Positions 39,467 to 46,097 of a stretch of 47,356 nt of DNA are shown piece after piece. Numbering within the stretch: position 1 is the first letter of the stretch; every line of letters begins with the position of its first letter. The notes beneath the pieces were generated by a model, which searched no databases, was not told the DNA's origin, and worked only from the letters and a program-made list of their open reading frames with translations. The stretch is from IMG/VR virus record IMGVR_UViG_3300021960_000129, positions 1 to 47,356 of that record. The stretch is one strand, 5' to 3'. This stretch comes from a virus. Position numbers and translations under genes: made by a program.

Positions 39467-40183
39467 TTATTTCTCCTCCAGATATTTGACATAATTTTGC
39501 ATGCCATGATCTCTGGCACCATCAAATGGTTGTTTCTTTTTCCAAGCTGTTACACGACCTCTCCAACCATCCTTAAATCTTTGCCACTTTGTCATCTTAC
39601 GGATATTGCCGTAAAAGTTAATGTAGCGCAGATCACCGTGATGTTTGTAGCCCATAATTGCAAATGGGACTTTCGTAACAATGTCGTTATTGTTTACATG
39701 CCTATGATGTTCGCAAGTAATATTGCGCACGAACTTACGTGTGCCAACTCTTGGAGATCCATATGTGAAAAGAGCAAGAGGTTTTAGCCTACTTGCACAT
39801 ACTGTAGCCATAGCACCGCCAAGAGAATGACCGCAGATAAAGAGTTTTTTCTTTTTACCTTTATCTTTCACTAACTCATTAACTTGAGGCCAAACCTTCT
39901 CTAGTTCGTTTTGGAATCCGTTATGGACCCAACCACCAACTTGAGCACGGTCAGGGAAAGCATTTAGATCAGCAGTAATATCGGAAAATTCGGATGGTTC
40001 GGTACCACGGAAACAGATAACCATTTCGCCTTGGTTCCACACTACGTGCACTTGAGCGCCGTGCACATTATAAAATCTATGGTATGGATATCCCATCTCT
40101 TTGAAATCCATCCAAGCTTCCTTGCTCTTGTAAGCAAGTTGAGCCATAACAGCCATCTTGTGGCTCTTGTCTATGTAAGGCAT
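39467..40183 (-). CDS. Class 3 lipase-like alpha/beta hydrolase
   Basis: 238 aa. ICFRGTEPSEFSD gives the oxyanion loop, ICGHSLGGAMA the nucleophile S120, NNNDIVTKVP the acid D167 and GYKHHGDL the His (181 or 182). This is a complete class 3 lipase triad. It would hydrolyse acyl glycerols or phospholipids. No signal peptide is visible, so it may act on the inner membrane or be released at lysis. A 7-bp stem can cover its Shine-Dalgarno. Confidence 0.87.
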   Translation of the reverse strand: MPYIDKSHKMAVMAQLAYKSKEAWMDFKEMGYPYHRFYNVHGAQVHVVWNQGEMVICFRGTEPSEFSDITADLNAFPDRAQVGGWVHNGFQNELEKVWPQVNELVKDKGKKKKLFICGHSLGGAMATVCASRLKPLALFTYGSPRVGTRKFVRNITCEHHRHVNNNDIVTKVPFAIMGYKHHGDLRYINFYGNIRKMTKWQRFKDGWRGRVTAWKKKQPFDGARDHGMQNYVKYLEEK

Positions 40184-40188
40184 AGTAA

Positions 40189-40236
40189 ACCCCTTGTAAT
40201 GTGTTAAACATAGTGTAAATCACACCCAAAAGGGGT
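40189..40236 (-). promoter_or_regulatory. Possible RBS-sequestering stem before the lipase gene
   Basis: The lipase Shine-Dalgarno AAGGGGT (40189-40195) is perfectly complementary to ACCCCTT at 40230-40236, 34 bases upstream, with a further GTGT/ACAC pairing in the loop. This could control lipase translation. Confidence 0.4.
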
Positions 40237-40248
40237 AGTAGTAATAAA

Positions 40249-40650
40249 TCAGTTCTCGAACGAAAGTTCTTGTAGTTTCTTTAATTCAGCCTCTAGTCTC
40301 ATAAGTTCTAGCTGCTTTTCTCTTATCGCTAACTCGAATAATCTATTGCAGTCGATTCTCTTTTTGACCCTTCGACCCAAGGGTATTGTAATTCTAGCAA
40401 ACACACCAATGTCAGGCTTTTGGTCCATAGTTGATGTGCCAATAGGCGGATTGCCATCAATGATTCCTGTCACCCCAAACTCTAGGTTCGTTGCCGAGCC
40501 TATAGCGTTAGAACAATCTAAATCACCATCTCTAAACTTATCTGATTGGTAGTTGCTGGTGCTATTTGGAATTTGTAAGTTCAAAGAACTACTATCCGCA
40601 TATACTTTACCAGCAAACATAATCAGAAGGAACACATATAGTATTCTCAT
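40249..40650 (-). CDS. Secreted protein
   Basis: 133 aa. MRILYVFLLIMFAGKVYA is a signal peptide. The mature part has two Cys, a FARITIPLGRR strand and a C-terminal helix (EKQLELMRLEAELKKL) suited to oligomerisation. It is one of five consecutive secreted proteins. Family not recognised. Confidence 0.7.
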   Translation of the reverse strand: MRILYVFLLIMFAGKVYADSSSLNLQIPNSTSNYQSDKFRDGDLDCSNAIGSATNLEFGVTGIIDGNPPIGTSTMDQKPDIGVFARITIPLGRRVKKRIDCNRLFELAIREKQLELMRLEAELKKLQELSFEN

Positions 40651-40658
40651 ATATCACC

Positions 40659-41063
40659 TCACTTAATCTTCGAACAAACCCTCGAAGATATGACCGTATT
40701 AGCATTATTTTCAGCATTAACAAGTCTGTTTAATTTTGAGACAGTACAAACATATACTGCCCTTTTCACGTCCTTTTTCCGTATATACACAGAAAAATTC
40801 TTTCTTGACAGATGCGGCAGACTTATAATTCTGTCTGTAGTAGCAAATACCATAGGTTCCATATCTTTATCCAATACTTGGATTTCATAGAACCGCACAT
40901 CTTCCCTTCTATTATATGTCTCCAGTTTTACCACATATACATTTGGTATATGCGATTCTTTTATCTCTGGATATGTCGGAGTCAGTTCATGTGCTGCCGC
41001 ATAATAGATGCTACAGCTAGTGAAAACTAAACCCAAGACAATGCATAATATGAACGTCCTCAT
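40659..41063 (-). CDS. Secreted protein, possibly chaperone-like
   Basis: 134 aa from ATG 41063, in overlap with the upstream stop; MRTFILCIVLGLVFTSCS is a signal peptide, with a cysteine that could be a lipobox (FTSC). The mature part is beta-rich (FYEIQVLDKDMEPMVFATTD, NFSVYIRKKDVKRAVYVC), reminiscent of fimbrial chaperone strands; no family is certain. Confidence 0.6.
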   Translation of the reverse strand: MRTFILCIVLGLVFTSCSIYYAAAHELTPTYPEIKESHIPNVYVVKLETYNRREDVRFYEIQVLDKDMEPMVFATTDRIISLPHLSRKNFSVYIRKKDVKRAVYVCTVSKLNRLVNAENNANTVISSRVCSKIK

Positions 41064-41563
41064 TATTTCGGAATACATTCACTGGTTACAACAGCGGTAT
41101 ATACACCACCTGGAAATGACTTAGTAGAGCCATAAAGGGCAGTAGATGTTACCTTGAACCAAGTGCTTCCAGACAGAACTAGGTCAAATTCTGTGTGATT
41201 ATTATATTCTACTTTGTTTGTTTCATACGAAGACATATTTGCATCAGATACTGCACTCACTTCTACTTCACCTGTCCATACTACACTATCTGTAAGTGTA
41301 GGGCTTGATGAGAATGAATCGGGCCAAGTAATCTTGACCTTATATGAATCTGCTTGAATAACGTCTACACGAATGATTGGTAGTACACCACTATCAGCGG
41401 CAACAGTTGTTAGTTTGTCTGCTGTAGGGTTTCCGTAGACACCAGAAGTTTCTGTGACAATCGAACAACGTGACTGAACATTCCCTTGAATGTTTGTGTT
41501 ATTTGCGTATGCTGCACTTGTTCCCATAATAACCAAAGCAGTAGTTGCTAAGAATTTTTTCAT
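41063..41563 (-). CDS. Secreted pilin-like protein
   Basis: 166 aa. MKKFLATTALVIMGTSAAYA is a cleavable signal peptide. The mature chain is beta-rich with few charges; the final FPGGVYTAVVTSEC and an early CSIV give a two-cysteine pattern like DUF4402/pilin domains. A late promoter at 41594-41601 lies 31 bases before the start. A role in a surface fibre or in blocking receptors is speculative. Confidence 0.65.
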   Translation of the reverse strand: MKKFLATTALVIMGTSAAYANNTNIQGNVQSRCSIVTETSGVYGNPTADKLTTVAADSGVLPIIRVDVIQADSYKVKITWPDSFSSSPTLTDSVVWTGEVEVSAVSDANMSSYETNKVEYNNHTEFDLVLSGSTWFKVTSTALYGSTKSFPGGVYTAVVTSECIPK

Positions 41564-41592
41564 GGTATTTCCTTCTTTAGTAAGTTTATAGT

Positions 41593-42462
41593 TTATTTAT
41601 ATTGAGAGCGTACTATTTCTCTATGTTTTGTATCACTAGCTAAACTTCTCAATGCTCTTTTGTTGTCAACAATTACATTATCTTTGAGCGTTATGTTTTC
41701 TTTATATTCGCCACCTTGTATGTCTTGCGCATAATATGAGTTAAGTTTTGGTACTTGACTGAGTGCTAACATCATAGCATTCTGTTCTGCTGCATTAGCA
41801 ATCTTCTCTGTTGCGCCGCCAACCGCAAGTTGTTCTTGTAAGGTTTCTTCTTCTTTTTCTTCTTCCTCTGCAATCTCTTCCTTATTGCCATCGGCTTCTT
41901 CTTGTTCGGCTTTTCGATCTAACTGCATCTGAACATATTCATCCAAATACGGATCTTTTACATCAGGGTCATCAAGCAAACCATTGTCTAACAAATACTG
42001 CAAGAGAGCCGATTCATAGTTCGGACACCTTGGATCATTCAATGGATCATCACATGTATCATATACATAATCATAATGGATTATAGATTCTGTTATCGTA
42101 CCATCACCTTCAACAGTAATAGAACCATTCCCTAATAGTTCTCCTGCTATACTTACTGGATCATAACCAATCTTTGTGGAACCTGGCAGTTGGTTCCAGT
42201 TATCAATGTGCAAATATGAGCAACCATTTCCATTCGGATTCTCATTACAAATTCTAACCGTAGCATCTGTATTTGGATCTTTCTCAATGGTATAACGGTG
42301 ATACACCCCATTTACCTTTAAACCCAAGGCTTGAGGTATAACATTTGTCATAGCCCAGTTTAGCTCTGCCGTAGTGCCTCTTCCGAATATTACTTCAGAG
42401 AGCGAGTAGGAGGGCCAAAAGAGCACCAATGCCAAGACTAGCTTTTGCAGTATCCGAGTCAT
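41593..42462 (-). CDS. Secreted acidic protein
   Basis: 289 aa. MTRILQKLVLALVLFWPSYSLS is a signal peptide. After a beta-rich domain with Cys pairs (RICNENPNGNGCS, DTCDDPLNDPRCP) it contains a Glu-rich linker (KEEIAEEEEKEEETLQEQL) and a helical end. The first 68 bases overlap the gene upstream out of frame. Function unknown. Confidence 0.65.
   Translation of the reverse strand: MTRILQKLVLALVLFWPSYSLSEVIFGRGTTAELNWAMTNVIPQALGLKVNGVYHRYTIEKDPNTDATVRICNENPNGNGCSYLHIDNWNQLPGSTKIGYDPVSIAGELLGNGSITVEGDGTITESIIHYDYVYDTCDDPLNDPRCPNYESALLQYLLDNGLLDDPDVKDPYLDEYVQMQLDRKAEQEEADGNKEEIAEEEEKEEETLQEQLAVGGATEKIANAAEQNAMMLALSQVPKLNSYYAQDIQGGEYKENITLKDNVIVDNKRALRSLASDTKHREIVRSQYK
41594..41601 (-). promoter_or_regulatory. 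T4-type late promoter box
   Basis: TATAAATA on the minus strand, 31 bases before the pilin-like gene start at 41563, overlapping the stop codon of the gene upstream. Confidence 0.7.
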
Positions 42463-42976
42463 CCTTATCCCAATTTTTAAAAATGTTTAAATCTTTATTT
42501 GTATTCTCTTCTTGTTTCTTTGGATCATTTTGCCAAGCATCTTTAGCCATCTGACCAATCATTCCATCGTAAGGGCATGGAGTCCCAGCATCCATCATTG
42601 CATCAAAGATCCTAGTATCTTGGCACATCACAGAAACTGCGGCAACCTTCATACCCATATCATATAATGTCTTTGCATTCTTGAGTCTCTCACAGTTAAA
42701 ATCTCGAACAGTCTTACCAGCACTGATGCCGAGGATCTGCGTCTGTACCGCACCTGATACACCAACGGTACAACTATCACTGTTACTTGTGTTAATCGAA
42801 GGGCTAATAGCTGATGGAGGGGGAGACTTGACAGTGGTATTACTGTCTATTGTTTGTTTACCATTTGTAGTAGACTCGGTACAGATATATCCTTCTGGAC
42901 AAGTAATCGCATCTTCTTGTGCATAACTAACGGTACCCATAATAATAAAAAATAATGTTAGTAAAATTCTGTACAT
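42395..42976 (-). CDS. Secreted protein with C-terminal hydrophobic segment
   Basis: 193 aa from ATG 42976 (GGGA 7 bases upstream, whereas an ATG at 42988 has none). MYRILLTLFFIIMGTVSYA is a signal peptide; CPEGYIC and further cysteines (DSCTVGV, FNCERL, VMCQD) suggest disulfides. The last residues ASLGIGALLALLLAL form a membrane segment. First gene after the late promoter 43013-43020. Family not recognised. Confidence 0.7.
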   Translation of the reverse strand: MYRILLTLFFIIMGTVSYAQEDAITCPEGYICTESTTNGKQTIDSNTTVKSPPPSAISPSINTSNSDSCTVGVSGAVQTQILGISAGKTVRDFNCERLKNAKTLYDMGMKVAAVSVMCQDTRIFDAMMDAGTPCPYDGMIGQMAKDAWQNDPKKQEENTNKDLNIFKNWDKDDSDTAKASLGIGALLALLLAL

Positions 42977-43012
42977 ATTATATCCCATTGCGTAAATATT
43001 TCATTCAAACTC

Positions 43013-43020
43013 TATTTATA
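43013..43020 (-). promoter_or_regulatory. T4-type late promoter box
   Basis: TATAAATA on the minus strand, 36 bases before the start at 42976, joined directly to the U-tract of the terminator 43019-43049. Confidence 0.75.
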
Positions 43021-43049
43021 AAAAAAGGAACCGCTAGGGTTCCTTTTTC
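43019..43049 (-). terminator. Intrinsic terminator
   Basis: AAAAAGGAACC, short loop, GGTTCCTTTTTTT on the minus strand: a perfect GC-containing stem plus a seven-T tract, after the beta-barrel gene. Also readable from the plus strand. Confidence 0.92.
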
Positions 43050-43072
43050 TGTTTTAAAATGTTTTATTTGGG

Positions 43073-43417
43073 TCAGAACTGAAATCTTACACCCATTTTA
43101 AGGTCTTGGTAGTCAAGGTCTTTGTCAGCGGATACTTCGCCAAACAATTCTAGGTTATCAGACAAGCCGTATGTGGCTTCTACTTCAACACCGACCATAT
43201 CAAAGTCCATGTCACCGTCTACGGTAGTCAAGAGTTTCGGGGCAACACCAATGTTTCCCATATCGATTGTGGGACCAACTTCCATAGCGAGGCTTTCGTT
43301 TTCAACGCTGTATTCCACTTCACCAGCAGCGCCGATGTGGAACATAGAAGTTTTTTCTTCTGCGAGTGCGCCAGTGGCAGCAAGAGCAAAAGCAGTTGCG
43401 AGAATAGTAGTTTTCAT
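43073..43417 (-). CDS. Small outer-membrane beta-barrel-like protein
   Basis: 114 aa. MKTTILATAFALAATGALA is a signal peptide. The mature chain is a run of alternating strands (VEYSVENESLAMEVG, MVGVEVEATYGLSDNLELFG) and ends in MGVRFQF, whose terminal Phe is the usual beta-signal for BAM insertion. About 95 residues suffice for a short barrel or part of one. A phage-made outer-membrane protein could alter surface receptors; this is inference. Confidence 0.65.
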   Translation of the reverse strand: MKTTILATAFALAATGALAEEKTSMFHIGAAGEVEYSVENESLAMEVGPTIDMGNIGVAPKLLTTVDGDMDFDMVGVEVEATYGLSDNLELFGEVSADKDLDYQDLKMGVRFQF

Positions 43418-43474
43418 TGTAGTTTGTTTCCTATTTTTAAGATTTTCATGATAAAGAGGCCCGTTCTGTTGCTA

Positions 43475-43774
43475 GGTGGAACCCATACCCCCTGTGGTTA
43501 TGCTGCTAGAGCAAACTCAGATGGTGCAAAGTTATCGTTTGCATTTAGTAGTTTTGGCTGAATAACGTAGGCCAACACGGTAAACTCCACTTCATTTTCA
43601 CACCTGTCGATCCTATTTCGACCCCATCAAAGATACACTAGCGAGAACAAAGGGAGGATCCTAAGACTGTCCCAGAGACTTATTACTCTCAAAAGACGCT
43701 AATGTAGCTATGGTGGAGTCGCTGGGTACCGCCCCCAGGTCCAGAATGTGTCCACGTTGCTTCAACGCTTACAA
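43475..43774 (-). ncRNA. ssrA: Circularly permuted (two-piece) tmRNA
   Basis: As transcribed leftwards, the acceptor piece comes first and ends CGACTCC-A-CCA (43721-43711), after a T arm CTGGG/CCCAG whose 7-base loop GGCGGTA lacks the usual TTC. A spacer follows, then the 5' piece starting GGGGTCG (43625-43619) and GGATCGACAGG. GGGGTCG pairs fully with CGACTCC, with G3-U70, the alanine identity pair. The tag frame at 43542-43498 encodes 14 residues then TAA. TCCAC (43480-43476) pairs with GTGGA (43755-43751). The outer ends are estimated. It rescues stalled ribosomes and tags products. Confidence 0.9.
43498..43542 (-). other. tmRNA tag reading frame
   Basis: GCA AAC GAT AAC ... GCA GCA TAA encodes ANDNFAPSEFALAA. 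The AND-N start and -LAA end are those of proteolysis tags recognised by ClpXP. Confidence 0.9.
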
Positions 43775-43780
43775 GAGTAT

Positions 43781-43809
43781 ATATTAACATACTCTACTGA
43801 TAATGTAAA
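43781..43809 (-). promoter_or_regulatory. Promoter of the tmRNA gene
   Basis: TTTACA, 17 bp, TAATAT on the minus strand; the -10 is weaker than in other promoters. Palindrome copy E lies 24 bp upstream. Confidence 0.7.
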
Positions 43810-43833
43810 CACCCTTACAGTTTATATTTTAGG

Positions 43834-43851
43834 TGTTACATTTATGATACA
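43834..43851. promoter_or_regulatory. 18-bp palindromic operator-like site, copy E
   Basis: TGTTACATTTATGATACA, 24 bp from the -35 box of the tmRNA promoter and 19 bp from the stop of the DUF3310-like gene. Confidence 0.78.
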
Positions 43852-43870
43852 CTATGATCTAAATGTTTAA

Positions 43871-44146
43871 TCATAATTCATTATCGTGTATATACAATTG
43901 TATTAACGCATAGTGAAGAACCTTTTGTAGATCCTTACGAGCATCTGCACGAGTTCCTTTGTTTCCATATCGGTTAGAATACTTGTCAATATTGCCCATA
44001 CAGAAACCAGTTCCATGACCACGTTCAATAATCACTTCAGTGGACTGAAACTTGTTCTTTGAATAGTGACCAGTATATGTTGAGTCAATATAGTCTTGAA
44101 ACTCATCAATCAAGTCACCTTCATTAAATTTATAATCAATAGCCAT
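43871..44146 (-). CDS. DUF3310-like protein
   Basis: 91 aa. TEVIIERGHGTGFCMGNIDKYSNRYGNKG, split as TEVIIERGHGTGFCM and GNIDKYSNRYGNKG, then DARKDLQKVLHYAL match the DUF3310 plan (GN..KY..R...K, then DL.K). The family is widespread in phages, once called a nucleotide kinase-like domain, with no proven function. Shares a base with the SleB-like gene. Confidence 0.7.
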   Translation of the reverse strand: MAIDYKFNEGDLIDEFQDYIDSTYTGHYSKNKFQSTEVIIERGHGTGFCMGNIDKYSNRYGNKGTRADARKDLQKVLHYALIQLYIHDNEL

Positions 44147-44661
44147 TAATGTATATCCTTATTCCAATAAAATATGTGACGACCAATCTTCACTACTTTA
44201 CGATCCATTTTCTTTGCCCATGCTGGACTTACATAATCAGCATGATAGAATGTAGAACCTTCGGTAATATCTTCTATCTGCCCAGTATACACCATTTGAG
44301 CAAGTTTGTAAATATCGTTGTATTGTTTTCCAACTAATGGAATATCACTCTTTCCATCGTGAGTCCACGAGAACTGTTTATTCTGCCAAACAACTTCACA
44401 TACAGTATTTGGAAACCACTCAGATTTTACACGATTCATAGTCACATTGGCTACTGCGATTTGTCCCGCAACAGGTTCAATCAAACTTTCGAAATAGATG
44501 TTGTCTGCAAGACACCGGATCTGTTTAGGTGGTAACTGCACAACTTCTTTTTGGTTCATATAGTTATAGATGTAGCCATCTTTACTACACGCACTTACTA
44601 TAGTGGCAATAAATGTTACATTTACTGCTAGTGCCAGTGTTGCCATTTTTGTATTTTTCAA
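44146..44661 (-). CDS. SleB-like cell-wall hydrolase, lipoprotein
   Basis: 171 aa if started at TTG 44661, preceded by GAGGAAG, giving a signal peptide KNTKMATLALAVNVTFIAT and a lipobox IVSAC (Cys 25). NIYFESLIEPVAGQIAVANV is the Hydrolase_2/SleB core with the catalytic Glu, followed by NRVKSEWFPNTVCEVV and FYHADYVSPAWA. The enzyme cuts peptidoglycan. A start at 44709 would add a charged stretch and overlap more of the next gene. Confidence 0.82.
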   Translation of the reverse strand: MKNTKMATLALAVNVTFIATIVSACSKDGYIYNYMNQKEVVQLPPKQIRCLADNIYFESLIEPVAGQIAVANVTMNRVKSEWFPNTVCEVVWQNKQFSWTHDGKSDIPLVGKQYNDIYKLAQMVYTGQIEDITEGSTFYHADYVSPAWAKKMDRKVVKIGRHIFYWNKDIH

Positions 44662-44662
44662 T

Positions 44663-44851
44663 TTAAACTTCCTCGTTTTCAGACATTTCTGAATCAATTC
44701 GATCCACATTCTTTTGTAGATCCTCGATGATCATATCTAGTTCTACTAGCATATGTTCTTTAGAATAGTTAAATGTGTTAGAACGACGAACAAAGCTGTT
44801 AAGAGCTTTCTGCATTGTAGATGCATCTTGGATATCTTTTAGGATAATCAT
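44663..44851 (-). CDS. Hypothetical helical protein
   Basis: 62 aa; helical and acidic at the C-terminus (IIEDLQKNVDRIDSEMSENE). It overlaps the upstream gene by 4 bases (ATGA) and its stop is one base from the TTG start of the SleB-like gene. Function unknown. Confidence 0.6.
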   Translation of the reverse strand: MIILKDIQDASTMQKALNSFVRRSNTFNYSKEHMLVELDMIIEDLQKNVDRIDSEMSENEEV

Positions 44852-45081
44852 ACTTCATCTCCATTCACTTTACGGCAACGTACCAAACATTTGGCCAGAT
44901 CATCTAAAAGAGAATCAAGGGTCGTTATCTGGTCATAGTGATCGCATTCATCTTTGTCGAGCGCATCAAACAAATGTGCATTTTTTACAAGTGATTTGAG
45001 GTCATATTCCATACGGTTTAGAACCTCTGATTTCATTTGGCGGTTTGTTAGTTGCAATTGCGCCCATATCTTCTGTTCCAT
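44848..45081 (-). CDS. Hypothetical early protein
   Basis: 77 aa with three Cys, helical (MEQKIWAQLQLTNRQMKSEV, SLLDDLAKCLVRC). First gene after promoter 45109-45137, with GAGAGGTACAAG before the ATG. Family not recognised. Confidence 0.65.
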   Translation of the reverse strand: MEQKIWAQLQLTNRQMKSEVLNRMEYDLKSLVKNAHLFDALDKDECDHYDQITTLDSLLDDLAKCLVRCRKVNGDEV

Positions 45082-45108
45082 CTTGTACCTCTCTTGATTT
45101 GATAATTT

Positions 45109-45137
45109 AATATACCATATGCAGATACAGATGTAAA
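45109..45137 (-). promoter_or_regulatory. Sigma70-type early promoter
   Basis: TTAGGGG TTTACA, 17 bp, TATATT on the minus strand. Drives the genes from 45081 to 43871. Palindrome copy C is 35 bp upstream. Confidence 0.88.
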
Positions 45138-45172
45138 CCCCTAATGTGCACTTTTTAAAACTTTTTTATAAG

Positions 45173-45190
45173 TGTAACATTTATGATACA
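45173..45190. promoter_or_regulatory. 18-bp palindromic operator-like site, copy C
   Basis: TGTAACATTTATGATACA, identical to copy B, immediately after the stop codon of the oxygenase gene (45191). Confidence 0.85.
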
Positions 45191-45874
45191 CTAATAATCC
45201 TCTGAAATATCTGCAATAATATCATCACGTAATCGTCTTGCTCGAGCATCTATTGGATCTTTCAATCCTGTACCATTCACAACTTTGAACGCCAAAGTAA
45301 TCCGTTCACAGTCAGTATACATCGCATGCCAACAGTGATGGTCTCTCTCGGATTTATGACCAAAGTAATAGTGTCTACAGTTCCAACCTGGTTTATCTTT
45401 TACTGTAACAACTTCTTTAGTTTCTGGATCACGATACTTGAACCAACTGTCTCCAGTTTCAGACCAAGAAAACAATATCTGATAGGCATTTGCATTCCAA
45501 TTAGTATGCCATCCGACATAACCACCTGGTGGGTAGTAGTTGAATAGAGCATTCGAATGAGCGCCGATGTATGCTGGCAACTCTTTCTTTAATTCAAACA
45601 TAATACTATGCCATTTATTAGGATCTTGTTTCGCCATATTACCTAGAGGAGATGCAAAGTGTTCCTCTGGAAATCCACTGTGTTTATCACCAATAGCAAG
45701 TTTGTTTTCAACATAGGTATCGCTGGTATAATGTTCTCCAGATTGCTTACCCACATCAGTTGGACTCCAGACGTGATATTTTGAATCATCTCTACCATCA
45801 ATGGCTAAAAACTTTTCAAGACCAGAGTTGAGTTTTTCCAGAAGTTCATTATTTCTGATAGTTACTTCAGACAT
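45191..45874 (-). CDS. 2OG-Fe(II) oxygenase-like protein
   Basis: 227 aa. YPPGGYVGWHTNWNANAYQI (112-131) and CWHAMYTDCERITLAFKV have the shape of a phage 2OG oxygenase: first His H123, distal H183, R191 for 2-oxoglutarate. The Asp of HxD is replaced by Asn in H-T-N, which is unusual and could reduce iron binding or mark a halogenase-like or non-catalytic variant. T4-like marine phages carry similar genes. Overlaps the upstream gene by 8 bases. Confidence 0.75.
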   Translation of the reverse strand: MSEVTIRNNELLEKLNSGLEKFLAIDGRDDSKYHVWSPTDVGKQSGEHYTSDTYVENKLAIGDKHSGFPEEHFASPLGNMAKQDPNKWHSIMFELKKELPAYIGAHSNALFNYYPPGGYVGWHTNWNANAYQILFSWSETGDSWFKYRDPETKEVVTVKDKPGWNCRHYYFGHKSERDHHCWHAMYTDCERITLAFKVVNGTGLKDPIDARARRLRDDIIADISEDY

Positions 45875-46097
45875 TTTTATTTTTCTCTAGCTTCTTATAA
45901 CCCAATGCCCAGTTCTCGGCTGCATCTTCACACCATCGCAATGACTTGCCTAGATGTTCTGTATCTTCACGAAAATATACTTTATCCTCAGCATTGAAAT
46001 ATTTAATATAGAAACCTTCTTCCCTTGAATTAAATTTAATTTCACAGTAATGTCCTTTATCAACATCACTCCAGAAGGTTGATATCTTTTTACCCAC
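45867..46097 (-). CDS. Hypothetical protein
   Basis: 76 aa, aromatic-rich and mixed alpha/beta (HYCEIKFNSREEGFYIKYF, SLRWCEDAAENWALGYKKL). It overlaps both neighbours by 8 bases. Family not recognised. Confidence 0.6.
   Translation of the reverse strand: MGKKISTFWSDVDKGHYCEIKFNSREEGFYIKYFNAEDKVYFREDTEHLGKSLRWCEDAAENWALGYKKLEKNKNV

Noticed and set aside
40181-40195. AAGGGGTTTACTATG before the lipase, resembling the AGGGGTTTACA promoter element
   Set aside because: The hexamer is TTTACT and overlaps the start codon, so no transcript from it could contain the gene start; AAGGGG is better read as the Shine-Dalgarno.
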